Positions 13,029 to 24,245 of a stretch of DNA of 64,000 bases are shown in pieces. The stretch is from Rostrohypoxylon terebratum (taxonomy: Eukaryota > Ascomycota > Sordariomycetes > Xylariales > Hypoxylaceae). Within the stretch, counting starts at the first letter, position 1. Each line of letters starts with the position of its first letter. The position numbers and the translations under genes were made by a program. Location of the stretch: positions 1 through 64,000 of the forward strand of contig MU385855.1 of NCBI GenBank assembly GCA_022497145.1, written 5' to 3'. The notes under the pieces are model-generated. The model did not search any database, was not told the DNA's origin, and saw only the letters and a list, made by a program, of their open reading frames with translations.

Positions 13029-14822
13029 TTCTGCAGCAATGGAAAGAAATCCGCTTTAGTGGATATTTGATTTGCTGATCTACATATTCCGTAGATATCA
13101 CGATGTTGGTTGGAGAGGAGTAGATATGTCGACGCCAACAGCTTGGCCTAGGCAGATAGAAGCGCGCTAATCCCGCACTTGTCAACACGTTGACGAGGCC
13201 GTTGCCCGCGGCGTGAGTCTATCAAACGCGCAAAAGAGACCGGAGTCGGGCAACGTAAGCAGTAGGGACCTTAATACGTTGTCCAACTCTTGGTAGGTTT
13301 TGGTGGCGAATATTGTGATATCGTTGAATGTCGTTGGAACAGATTTGAAGCCGCGGCATCACTTCGACCGAGAAGAGATCCCTTCACACCATCTTCTCGT
13401 CACGTTATTTGGGGGACACCAAGAGCTAGAGCCTTGGTGCCGTTTGTCTCACTTGGAAGATCCAATCATTCTGTCGAAGACCCCTGCTCACCTGAAGAGG
13501 TCCCTGCTTTCCGCGAGACAAGCGCTCGTGATTGGACCCATAACCCCCCATAACCCTGCTCGTCAACTGCCAAGGAGGATCATTCCGTACCTAGTAGGTA
13601 GCGTTCGAAGATCCTGTCCCTCTTTCCTGTGGATATGTTTTTTTTTTCGATATCGCGGCTCACTATCATAGTAGATCTGGCTTTTACTGAAGTCTCAAAG
13701 TTTGTCTTCAGTTTCTCCTTGATTCTCTGTCGACGATCGTAGGGAGTTTCACCTTCATCTTGGGTTATGAGAGTGCCACGTCAACAGAACCACTAGATAC
13801 GTACATAGCCATAGGAAAAGTCATGAAAACTGGTTTGTCGCTCAGGGTACGATTGTGGCGGAGCGCATTTTCGGCACTCGCCACATATGCCAGTGGGTCT
13901 GAATGGCTGGACCTACAGAGAGGCCAGAGGCTTCCGGCTATTAGATATTAGTGACCTAGAAGCATTTGTAGCTAGATTGACAGAGGTTGACGCAACATTG
14001 CTTCAAGGCTTCCAAGGCTCCCATGCTAATGCATCATCATGTTTGCCCTGGATCATGCAACTTTCAGCTTGCGTTGCTCACACGTGTCGATGTTCGCCTA
14101 TCAATAGCAGAAGGCGTTCTGCTAGGCAGATATCAAACAACGTCGAGAACTCTGGTAAATATCCCTTACTGGGAGCGGAATTTACCTGTGACCTGTTGTC
14201 TCGATTAGTAGACCACCTTCGCTGAATTTCGACAAGTAAATTGTGCTGGTTGGCTCAATTGGGACAAAGCTATCGCTTAAAACCAGGGCTAATGTTAATG
14301 GCGCGATCTATTCTAGGGCAGTTGAAGGATTCAAGGCGACAGCTTTCCCCTCGGATTCAAACGTGATAGGTAGGTATTGAAAAAGGAGTTGGTTGACGAA
14401 TTCAATAATCTACAAAGTGCAATGAAAGAGAGCTTGATTCCTCAAGCTACCCATCCGATGTTTCGTCGTGTATCTACCATACTGATGAGCTATTGGCTTT
14501 TAAAGGACAGCTATATTGGATACAGAGTAAAGGATCGCCAATGAAGCTGCTATATGCGGGGACCGTATGCGACGACTAACAGACCGTTGCGAAATATACA
14601 GATTTGGGATTGGACGAGTGGTGATCCGGAGAAAGTTACCTACCTACCTACCTAGTATTGATAGATCATAGGAGGAATAAGAATGTTATTATTATCCCCT
14701 ATTCTCCTACAAGGTCATCTGAATGATCGACACCGGCTTGTGTATGAACAAGCTTCACCGAGACCGCGAGCGAAACCTCAATGAGGGATCGAGACCGAAC
14801 AAGCTGCGACGGAGCTCGTACG

Positions 14823-14843
14823 GATAGGGATAGGGATAGGGAG
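14823..14843. repeat. Short GGATAG/TAGGGA tandem repeat
   Basis: Three to four copies of a 6-bp GATAGG unit stand in tandem. It resembles but does not match the TTAGGG telomeric unit. Confidence 0.7.
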
Positions 14844-16109
14844 AGACATGCAGGTAGAAATCCCTCATCCGGTCTAGGATCGATCTGTTGAAAAACGTTT
14901 ATTGCGGACTCATTGGATGAAAAGTCGTTGGTCACCAACCAATCAGAAAATTCGTACGACGACTTTTATCGTCGAATCCTTGGTCGCTAAGACCCCTGTC
15001 GACACCGGACAGTTACTGTTTGTAGCCATGTATGTAGGTCCACGGCGTTCTAGAGATTTTGCCGGTCCAGTGCTGCTGGTTGGATTATTTACGTCGCAAC
15101 ACAAGAATCCCGCGTTATACATCAAGGAACAAACTGCAAGGCGCATCAACATGAGACATGAGACATGCCGGTGATGCATCGGGGTGTCGTTTTCATATCG
15201 CTTGTAAATACCAAAAATGACCTCATATGTAGGACAGCAGGTTATTAGTATGTACCTATTACCTTAGGACCTAGGTAGGTACACATATAAATAGGTGGGT
15301 GAGTATAGAAAAGAAGAGCCCAGTGTACTAGGTGGACATAGGGTAATAGAGGTTGGGCATATTATAGACGTAGTGTACACTACAAGCGTCTGTCAAGTGG
15401 AGGTACCGGGATACTAGAGTATCCAAGCTTGGTTGAACCAAGATCGTCGAAGCTGGCGCACGATTTGAGGCGTACCGAGGCGTCCTTAGGCGTACCTCGG
15501 AGGGCACAAAAGTGAGACATGCAGAATCTTGAAGTCGTCACGCCGTCACGGAATCGCGGGTTTCTGCAGGAATTGCGAAGCTAACCGTCTGAAACAGAGG
15601 AAAAACTTTTTGTCTCTACATCGATTGCTCGATTGCGTCAAGTAATGAGCCGAATTAATGCGATGCCGATGTTAGACTTTTCGATCCCTGATATGGCCCA
15701 TATGATCTATATGATCTATGTACATAGAAGGATTAAAAGATGCGGAATAAGAAGGTTGAAATTGGAGTAGACTTTCAAAAGTCTCGGCCGTTCAAATGCT
15801 AAGCGCTCAGAAAAGCGGAACCCTAATGATCCACGGGGTAGGTAGATTCTTAGTAGATTCCTACTTGGTATGCACTGTAATAGCTCCTACGCCGGTCTTT
15901 TCCAAGGTTGTACGCAGTAAGATGGTAAACTTTCGTAGGGGCGACCTTCCTTAGTCAGGGATTCCTTGTTGTTGGTGATTGATTAATACAATCCGGAGGC
16001 GGCCCGCGCCTTGAAGCTTCCGCTGCTAGAAGAATACTAGGCACGACTTCCAAGATTGATTGACAACGTGGAAGCTATCGCCTCATCGCCACTGCCAGTT
16101 GTCATTTTC

Positions 16110-16286
16110 ATGGATCTATCGATGGTAAGTGTTTCTTGAAACTATCTCAACATTGAACCTTGAAAGCCTTAAAAATTGCAGGTGAGGCTTGACAGGCTGC
16201 CTCTCGCCCGCATATACCCGATGCAACTAACAGCACCAGCCACTGCAACTTGGGAACATTTTGCAGCATTTGCAGAATGTACCTAA
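16110..16286 (+). other. Possible spliced micro-ORF (speculative)
   Basis: An ATG at 16110 is followed after five codons by a good donor (GTAAGT at 16125) and a 57-bp candidate intron ending ATTGCAG at 16181. The reading frame then stays open to TAA at 16284-16286, for about 39 aa in total. The splice signals are good but the peptide has no recognisable family. It could equally be a spliced non-coding transcript or chance. Confidence 0.2.
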
Positions 16287-16875
16287 GTATTTACCTACCC
16301 ACCTACCCACCTGCCCACCTTGTTGCCCACCAAGCCCACCAAGATTCAAATTTCCTCGATGCTAGAACATTTTTGATTGAAAATGCTACTCTACATTTTC
16401 TTTTCTCTTGAATGTGCCGTCGTTTATCCCCGGCACTCAATATTTTTTGTTAGTCCCCGCAGCAGAAATCTCTTGCAAATTACTATTCGATCAGCACCTT
16501 GTTCGTTATCGCATCCTGCTTCCATAGCCTGTTCCTGCGTACACCCCTTTTGAGTCTTGATCCTTTTGACCTCGTAAAATTGTCTCTAGATGGACACAAG
16601 CCGGTCGCGTATTTGTCTGGATACCGCGTACCGGTAGCGTCGTATGACCCCATCTACTGCATTATAGGTAGATGTAGAGATGTAGAGCTACTGTACGTCG
16701 GCTCTGGAAGCACTCGACTATTCCTAGCTCGACCCAACCAGGAAAAGCTCTCCAAAAGTCAAGGGTGGTCCTTAACGAATAGCATTGTCGAGAGCCTACG
16801 GAACACTTCTCATAGGGCATCGGAATATGCACAATCCAAGACCAGTTTACGAGCATGACTGGCGCGGTTCCTTTT

Positions 16876-16906
16876 GCTCACTCACTCGCTCACTCGCTCA
16901 CGCGCA
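16876..16906. repeat. CTCACTCG simple repeat
   Basis: CTCACTCACTCGCTCACTCG-type tandem units form a low-complexity stretch in non-coding DNA. Confidence 0.7.
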
Positions 16907-18418
16907 TATTGTCCGTAGTCGGATGGTTGACAGTATGCGACGCGAGTAAGAGAGGGAGAATGTGGTCAATTCACTTTCGTTTTGGCCAGGTGTGCGCCAG
17001 AAATCCCTCTACGCGGTAGATTTGAAGAAGTGCAAAAGCCTAGGGATCCATGGATGTCGGTATTAGGTATACCACTACAGCATAGACGTCGACGATCTTT
17101 CTGTGTTCTCATGTTCTCACATTTCTCACATAATGGGGCTCAGTGACTCAACGTTGCTTTCTTCACCAACGTTAGCACAGCATGGGTATATGCCTAGCTT
17201 ACAGGTTGGAGAGAGGGACTTTAGTGTTCTAACCCACAATCGGCTGCCGCCAACCAGACCGCTCACTCGGCGATTCCATCCCAAACAAACCCAAGATGGT
17301 CGCATCTTGGCTATAGACAGGGGTTTTTGCGCCACACTTCTCTACAAGGACTTTCGTTCTACGACCTTACGTACCGCGACCCCTGTCCAGTCCATTGGGT
17401 ACATCGTCGTCTTGCGAACATGCAAGGTGGAAAGGCGATGGGAGCTAACAATTACAAGTATCTTCTTATATACAGTCATACATCTCTTCGCCTCTCTAAT
17501 ACCTCGCCTCTCTTGATAACGTCTCTTTTCTCATTACTCTTATTTTCGGGGGGAAACTTGTAAAACCTTTCTATTTTTATTATCCTATCCGTTCCACAAG
17601 CCGAGGCAAATCTATCGACGAGTTAGCTGTGCTAGTTAATTTTTATTACCTTCAACAACGCCTAAAAAGCGCATCTCTTCGCGGCATCGCTCGTCGACAA
17701 GACGGTGCCGCTAACGCTTGTTAAACGCTCCCGAATCCCCCACATCCATTGTGCTACCACACTGTTCCTCAAAGCATCTGAACTAGTCGAGTTGACATCT
17801 AGATACGCCGGCAAGGTTGCCCCCACTCGTCACCAACTCGACTCTTTGACCCTCCCCGAGCCCGGCTCTCGTCGACCTCCGTTTACGGATTTCAATATTA
17901 GAATTTCCACCCCCTTCCCGGAGACCTGTATACCTACCCCTCTCGCTTAATATTCATTATTGTAATAATTTCTTCATTTCATACAACTGCTCGTGGGTTA
18001 GCAAGTTACGATTTGCTATTCATCCTGGTCGTTTTTGAATGCCTGTCTAGTTTTGTGGTCTCATATCCCTGGACAAGGATTCATAATATTAGCTGGACTG
18101 CTGTGGAACATTCAGTTTTTCTTGTTTATCAGGCCGGTCTTTGAACGCCTATTCCGTTTTGTCAGTTTCGTCGCCTCATTGAAATGGTGTGGCTAGTCAA
18201 CACCTAATTGACGGGTTGTAATATTGGGAAGCCAATCGCAACAATACCTAGGTACCTACGACGTTGTCTCCATTGGCATGTCCGCTATTGGACCCTACTG
18301 CTGACCATCCATACAAGATAACCCACGAGTTTACACAGAAAAAAAAGTAAATAATATGGACACTTGATCCTGGGGTGGTTGAATATCGAACTTCATTTTG
18401 AAGATACTAGGGGTCGTC

Positions 18419-21400
18419 ATGGCATCCATCCGTTCACGCTCGGAGTCCCGGACGAGGTCAGGCGATGATACACGGTCTAAAAGACGGGAAGGAGCAATGG
18501 AGACGTCGAGGCAAGAATTTTCGCCGAAATTGGGTCAAGCTGCCCGGAAGGAGGCCGATAGCACTCGTCTTGCGTTTTCGTCGATCCCGCAGCCCAGGAC
18601 ACAGCAGAGTCGAATACCTCAGAACTCTTCCACTCGAAAGCTGCCTAGCCAAAAATCCTTAGCAAGACCCCCCTTAACTCATGAAACACAGTCTTGGTCG
18701 ACAAACCCTGGGCCGTTGTCTACGTACGTGCCAAAACCTTCCAGGCCGGCACGTGGACCAAGCGACCCAAGCCAACCTTCCCGGGCCGCCTTACGCCGGA
18801 AACCATCAGGTCTATCCCGGGAGCCGCCAAGTATACAGAGCCAATCCCGTTCAAACTCGGGGAGAACGGGTTCATCATCTTCCATTCCAAAATCACAGAT
18901 ATCTGCAGATTCTAGCGCTTCTTATTTAGATCGGAGTATCACTGCTAGCCCCGTTGAAATCCGAACAGCGCAAAAATTCGAGTTACCTCGGACGGCCATG
19001 CAACCGTCCCTGGTATATCCGGAACTGGACCGCTATAGGGATATTGAAGTCCCTATCTCGAGAGATGGACCCGGCATAGACCTGCCATTCAAGCTCGCAA
19101 CGGAGAACCTGCCACCACCAACGCCGCTCTTTTCAGGGGGGAGCAGCCACAGTCAACTAAGCACTTTCAGCGCCAGCCCCTCAACCAGGTTTTCTGAGTC
19201 ACCAGGACCGGGACCTTATAGCCGAGACACAACCCCAACGTCAATGTCATCGCAATCCCCTGGGCTCATCGCACCGCACCGCCTTCCTGTTTCTAGGGCA
19301 AGACAAGCAAGTCCGGCTGAGACCAGACCACCTGTGACCAGGAGAAGAGCTGGTAGCATATCAAACGAAGGAGACGCTTTTGGTACCGATTCTCATGGCC
19401 TTGCTGCGGTACGCGAAGTATTGACATCGTCATCATCGAATTCAACGGTGCGTCCCGACGACAGGAAGGAGAAGAAAGTACGAAGAGGACCATCTCCAGC
19501 ACCAAACCCGCCACCAAGGAAATCGTCTCAAAAATTCAAGATAGATAAAGGGGAAGTTGAGTCGTTATCGAAAGTTCCTCGGATGTCTGCGCGGACTCCG
19601 TTAAGATCGCCATCTCCATCAAAATCATCTGATGCAACTCAGGGAAAAGCCCGGAGAACTGCGCCCACGTCTAGAATTCGCCCAGCACCACCCCTAAGGC
19701 CCAGTAGAGACGGAACACCTGACCTCTATTCTCAATTCGGTGGCCCAATTCCTATAATCCAGAGCAATCTCTCCTCGGCGAGTCTTACTGATAAGCGTCA
19801 AAGTGGCCAACTGGCGCCTGGTTCGCTACTGCGATCGGCAACGCCTTCTAGTCAAGATCATTCAATCCCAGCAAAGGGCCCTACATCTCGAGAGCCTACA
19901 CCAGCACCACGACCAGGGGTTCCGAAAACTACTCAACCAAACCCGGTAGAAAGGGGAAAGGCCACTAGAACGCCTAGCCCGGCTACTACGTTCAAAACAC
20001 GATTTCCCCTCTTCGGACGACGAACCAAGACTGCCCCAGAGGTACCTCAGGCGGAAAAGAAAGACAAGCCGACTCGAAAAGGCCCAACGGCCGGAACGGG
20101 CCACGAAGGATACGGTAGACTAGGTGCAGTCAGAAGACGCAGCGGGATGCCCGGCTCAGTCTCTCCATTAGACAGTCTCACGAGCCCCCAGTCAACCGAC
20201 CAATTTCTGCTAGATCGAATGAATCCAGTAATAATTGCCGGCGGCGAGATCGTGGAGAATCGAAACACAAGCTTCGATCTAACAAGAACGGAAAGCAACC
20301 TTTCGAGTCGTCTGGGTATGCGTTCTCGAAACGGCTCCTTTGCATCAACATCCTCGAGAGAAGAAACGCGACAAACTTTATGGCCTTCAGCATTTCCTCG
20401 ACCATCAGCCCAGGCCCGTCGTCCGTCTGAGAGTAGTGACTCGGAAGGAGGTCCGATGGGGTCAAGTATTGCTTTTAGAAGGTCAATCCAGCGACTAGGA
20501 TCTCCCAATCGTGCTCCTTTGAAGTTGCCAAAACCTATTATCACTACACAAACGTCCCCATCGGTAGGGAGCGTGGATACGAATACTTTTACCGATGACT
20601 CTCTAGCAGAGCCTCGACCAGATCCTAGTCATGCGAAGGCTGAGCCGAAAGCCGCGCCAAAGAAGCTAACAAAACGTTCCAAATCACCTCGTAAATGGAA
20701 TTTGTTCAGCAGGTCCCAAAGTCAACCTTCAAAGGACCGTAAGAAAATCGAGGCGAGTGTATCGGCAGCGGTGCAACCCGCGAAGGGCAAAGCAGTCGCA
20801 TTTTATACCATGATGGATTCTTCTGAACAAGACGATGCTGAAGAACAAGATGTTTGCGAAATTTTGAGAGAGGCGGAAGTTTTGGTTCCATTTATGCCTA
20901 CAGGCGAACATAGTCGAAATCTGTCCGAGAGTAGCCAGTCTCTTCTAGAGATACCACTTAACCAACCCCAGACCGAAACAACTGCACCCAAGTCAGCGAA
21001 ACCACAATCGACGCATGTCAAAGGACCGCAGAAGCCTCCAATAGCAAAATCGCGAAATGCAGGTCCTAACCCTCAATCCGCAGCTACCCCTAAAGCTCGT
21101 CCAAGCAGGCTTCCCCAAGTTGGTAGGATACCTAAAGTTGTCACTACTCGCCCAGAACAGACATCTCCCAAGAGTTTCTCTCGTCCTTTCCACCGAGTCA
21201 GCGTGCAATTGCCACCTCTTGATCTAAGTCGGGTGGACCGTGATTCGGTCGCGAAAGGCCCCAGTCCGCCTGAACCCTGGTACCCAGAAGATACTCGACC
21301 AGAGCCAACAGAAACAACAGATAACTCTATCCAACAAAAACCACGTAGCGCGGATGCACCCCTTGGCCTTGGACTTGGGAAAGAATTTCTTTCTTTCCCA

Positions 21401-22870
21401 CCTCCGAAGGACTCAGAATGCACTAGCTCTGGATCTGGTAGCTCAGAACTGTTGAACCCATCTAATTATACGGCATTGACCCCGGCACCGAATGCCCCAC
21501 TTACCGAGGACGAAATTTGGGATGAATACAACGATTTTCTAGGCGAAACACCACCATCAGCGACCTCTTCCAAGGGTGCTCCTTTCCATCTGGAAACTTA
21601 TGAATCTAGGCTTATGAAGAAATCAAACCGGGTCCCCGAATCACCTACCACCATAACGCATGACGCAAGGGACATTCGCGATTCTATTGAGACTGGAAAA
21701 GCTGCTACATCGTCTAGCCATTATAGCGCCGATATGACAGCTAGAATAAACGCTGCTTTCAGATTCAACTCGGATCCACCAGCCACCCCATTCTCTGTCT
21801 CCGAGTTCGTATCTGGGTATGGTGATCATGAAAATAGCAACGTTCAGCCAGAAAAGGCCTCCATTTCTTCCAAACGAGATAGTTCGGCCTCTAATAAAAG
21901 CGCCAAGACCAAGAGAAGCTCTGGTAGTAGTCACGTCAGCGAAGAGTCGCCTCTTTCCCAGGTCAACCTTCGGGTCGGCTCAATGACAGTCAGCAAATGG
22001 CTCTCCTTTGGTCATGTGTTATTCAGTCCTGTCCGAGAAGACCTATTGAACGACGATAGCTCATTCAAACGCCAATCAATACTCGTTATCGATGGACTTG
22101 GCAACGATGACTGGTCATTTTACGCGGCAGAGACATACCCCTCTGCGACCTTCTTCAACTTATCTCCCCGTGCACCTTTATCACCAGAGCAGCAGTCCAC
22201 TCCCTCATTTCCCCTCTCGCCGCCTAATCATCACCAAATCCAATTCTCCTCGCATACCGACAAATTTCCTTTTGGCGCAGACAGCTTCACGGCAGTCGTC
22301 TTCCGGTTCCCTTCTGCGGCCCCGGAAGCTCATTATCGGAACATAATCTCAGAGGCGCGACGTGTCCTTAAGCCTGGCGGATACATTGAATTATCTATCC
22401 TTGATGTAGATTTGAACAATATGGGTACCCGTACCCGACGTGCTGTACGCCGCCTAAAGGAGCGAGTCAATGCACGCAATCCCGACTACAACCTCAGCAG
22501 CACAGCAGACCTCACCCTCCGCCTCCTAGCTAAGAAAGGGTTTACCGATGTTAAGAAATGTCGTGTCGGCGTGCCTGTGGCGAGCGCGATAGCTAGCTCT
22601 TCTACGAAGGGGAAGAAGAAAGACGAGAGGAGTCTGGCGGAGATGATGAATGATAAGACTGAAATGGGCGACCAAAATATCACGAATATGGTTTCAAAAG
22701 TCGGACGATGGTGGTATAACCGATGCTACGAGACTTCAACCGGGATGCCTTCCAGCATATGGAATGACAAATCTTTGCTGGCCGAATGCGAGGAGTGGGA
22801 GACAAGCCTCAAACTCATGGTATGCCACGCCAGAAAACCTGAAGCTGGAGGACGAGTCGCAAGTATATAA
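18419..22870 (+). CDS. Large disordered protein with C-terminal methyltransferase-like domain
   Basis: A single uninterrupted exon encodes 1,483 aa from ATG 18419 (MASIRSRSES). An in-frame ATG at 18398 would add seven residues, but 18419 has the better context (GTCATGG). Residues up to about 1185 are rich in Ser, Pro, Arg and Lys, with many SP/TP sites, and are predicted by eye to be disordered. About 1190-1460 fold like a class I SAM-dependent methyltransferase: ILVIDGLGNDDWSFYA (motif I region), a beta4-like ADSFTAVVFRFPS, and the typical EARRVLKPGGYIELSIL segment. The motif I glycines are poorly conserved (DGLGND), so activity is uncertain. Fungal proteins of this kind are generally uncharacterised. 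It might instead be a scaffold with a degenerate methyltransferase fold. Confidence 0.93.
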   Translation: MASIRSRSESRTRSGDDTRSKRREGAMETSRQEFSPKLGQAARKEADSTRLAFSSIPQPRTQQSRIPQNSSTRKLPSQKSLARPPLTHETQSWSTNPGPLSTYVPKPSRPARGPSDPSQPSRAALRRKPSGLSREPPSIQSQSRSNSGRTGSSSSIPKSQISADSSASYLDRSITASPVEIRTAQKFELPRTAMQPSLVYPELDRYRDIEVPISRDGPGIDLPFKLATENLPPPTPLFSGGSSHSQLSTFSASPSTRFSESPGPGPYSRDTTPTSMSSQSPGLIAPHRLPVSRARQASPAETRPPVTRRRAGSISNEGDAFGTDSHGLAAVREVLTSSSSNSTVRPDDRKEKKVRRGPSPAPNPPPRKSSQKFKIDKGEVESLSKVPRMSARTPLRSPSPSKSSDATQGKARRTAPTSRIRPAPPLRPSRDGTPDLYSQFGGPIPIIQSNLSSASLTDKRQSGQLAPGSLLRSATPSSQDHSIPAKGPTSREPTPAPRPGVPKTTQPNPVERGKATRTPSPATTFKTRFPLFGRRTKTAPEVPQAEKKDKPTRKGPTAGTGHEGYGRLGAVRRRSGMPGSVSPLDSLTSPQSTDQFLLDRMNPVIIAGGEIVENRNTSFDLTRTESNLSSRLGMRSRNGSFASTSSREETRQTLWPSAFPRPSAQARRPSESSDSEGGPMGSSIAFRRSIQRLGSPNRAPLKLPKPIITTQTSPSVGSVDTNTFTDDSLAEPRPDPSHAKAEPKAAPKKLTKRSKSPRKWNLFSRSQSQPSKDRKKIEASVSAAVQPAKGKAVAFYTMMDSSEQDDAEEQDVCEILREAEVLVPFMPTGEHSRNLSESSQSLLEIPLNQPQTETTAPKSAKPQSTHVKGPQKPPIAKSRNAGPNPQSAATPKARPSRLPQVGRIPKVVTTRPEQTSPKSFSRPFHRVSVQLPPLDLSRVDRDSVAKGPSPPEPWYPEDTRPEPTETTDNSIQQKPRSADAPLGLGLGKEFLSFPPPKDSECTSSGSGSSELLNPSNYTALTPAPNAPLTEDEIWDEYNDFLGETPPSATSSKGAPFHLETYESRLMKKSNRVPESPTTITHDARDIRDSIETGKAATSSSHYSADMTARINAAFRFNSDPPATPFSVSEFVSGYGDHENSNVQPEKASISSKRDSSASNKSAKTKRSSGSSHVSEESPLSQVNLRVGSMTVSKWLSFGHVLFSPVREDLLNDDSSFKRQSILVIDGLGNDDWSFYAAETYPSATFFNLSPRAPLSPEQQSTPSFPLSPPNHHQIQFSSHTDKFPFGADSFTAVVFRFPSAAPEAHYRNIISEARRVLKPGGYIELSILDVDLNNMGTRTRRAVRRLKERVNARNPDYNLSSTADLTLRLLAKKGFTDVKKCRVGVPVASAIASSSTKGKKKDERSLAEMMNDKTEMGDQNITNMVSKVGRWWYNRCYETSTGMPSSIWNDKSLLAECEEWETSLKLMVCHARKPEAGGRVASI

Positions 22871-24245
22871 TGTGGTTCCCAAATTCTTACCCATGGCACC
22901 ATTGACAACAACACCAAACAAAAATCGAATTTCTACGTTTTGACGATCCATATTAACGATCTAGCCGACCAATAATTACAACATTCACACCACTTCCTTT
23001 AGCATTATGTCGCAGGAAATTACAGAAGCATTACAAGAAAGCATTTGCAACAAGATCTCAAGAGGGCGCGAGCCTATTCAGCATGGAAATCTAGTTTTTT
23101 ATTTATCAAACGGGCAGGGACCAAAGGACTCGAAGTCATTGCATATAAACGGGAGATCCGGGAAAACAGTACGGCCCCGTCAATTTCATCGCCGTGCCCT
23201 TGATTGGGACTACGACAAATCATTACACTTCACTTCTGGATATATACATGAACAACATATCTGCATCATATTTTATTGCTGTCTTTTGAGAGGACTACCC
23301 GGGTCGGGGCAATTTTTTACTAATTAATATTCTATTGCTCGTTGTCGCGGGACCGGCCTTCTGGGAGACTTCTAGGGTTCTCAGACAAGAGAGCTTTGAA
23401 GTTGGGGTTTTAGGACAATTTTGGTTGGGGGAGGCTAAGTCTTCGCGACAACGGCTGGTCGCTTCGGTCAACGGGTAGTCAAAAATTTGGGTGAGAGGAT
23501 GGCTCTGGAAGCGAATTATGAGGAGGGAGGGGAAACTAACGCGACGCGCTTTGTGATGAGTGAAACGGTTTGGAGGGAAGATTTGATGAGTTATGACATA
23601 CAATGATGGTGAGAAGGCGCAGGAGTCTCGGAAATTGTTACGAGACAGTGAACATTTTATTCATGTTAGCGAGCGCAGCGAGTCTGGAGATACCCATTCT
23701 TTTCTCATGACAATAATAAAAGCATTATTGAAATTTACAATATTTCTCACAAGTCATTAGTAAAATTGATAAATACAGGTAAACATCTTTACGTGCACAA
23801 TGTTTCGAAGCATCACAGTCCGCAAGTAATGTATATGAGCCCTGGGCTTCATTCAAATCCCATTATTGATACTAGCAACAGGTGGGTATTCGAGGAGATG
23901 CACATCGTCTCCTTTGCCTAAATGACATTCAATAAAATGCTTATTTACATCCGGTGTATATACAACCATATGCTCCGATTGAAATTGACGAAATCCGCCG
24001 GTAAACACCGTTTATGGTGACCATAAAATCCCGTAGCCCGCAGCCGCGGTCGCCAGATCGGAAAAAACACCTGCGACGGTGTAGTTGGGTATATGCAGGT
24101 TCTCTCGCTCCCTCTTCTCTCATCTATCCTCTATTCCGTCTTTCCACCCTATATTATTTTTGCCGGACACCAAGCCCCGGAAGCTCCTGGCCCCGGGGCT
24201 TATCCCGCCCTTCTTCTTTTTCTTGAATCGAAAAAAATTCAAAGA
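22871..24245. other. Intergenic region between convergent genes
   Basis: This is 3' flanking DNA of the methyltransferase-like gene (+) and of P450 no. 1 (-). An open frame at 23007-23327 has no family resemblance and ends in low-complexity sequence; I do not call it. Confidence 0.5.

Larger units (their letters stand above)
11163..18418. other. Gene-poor 7-kb region
   Basis: I find no ORF here that I can support as a gene. It contains a 9-bp-arm palindrome (13010-13028), simple repeats at 14823-14843 and 16876-16906, and CCTACCCA-type repeats near 16290-16340. A possible spliced micro-ORF lies at 16110-16286. About 17,550-18,418 is pyrimidine-rich and could be a long promoter/5' UTR for the gene starting at 18419. 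Small open frames at 13.3-13.7, 13.9-14.2, 16.5-16.9 and 17.1-17.5 kb show no family signal. Confidence 0.5.

Noticed and set aside
14640..14850. Telomere-like CCTACC and GGATAG repeats
   Set aside because: The units do not match TTAGGG, are only a few copies long and sit in the interior of the window.
23007..23327. 106-aa ORF just after the methyltransferase-like gene
   Set aside because: It begins 136 bp after the stop codon, has no domain or conserved composition, and probably lies in the 3' UTR.
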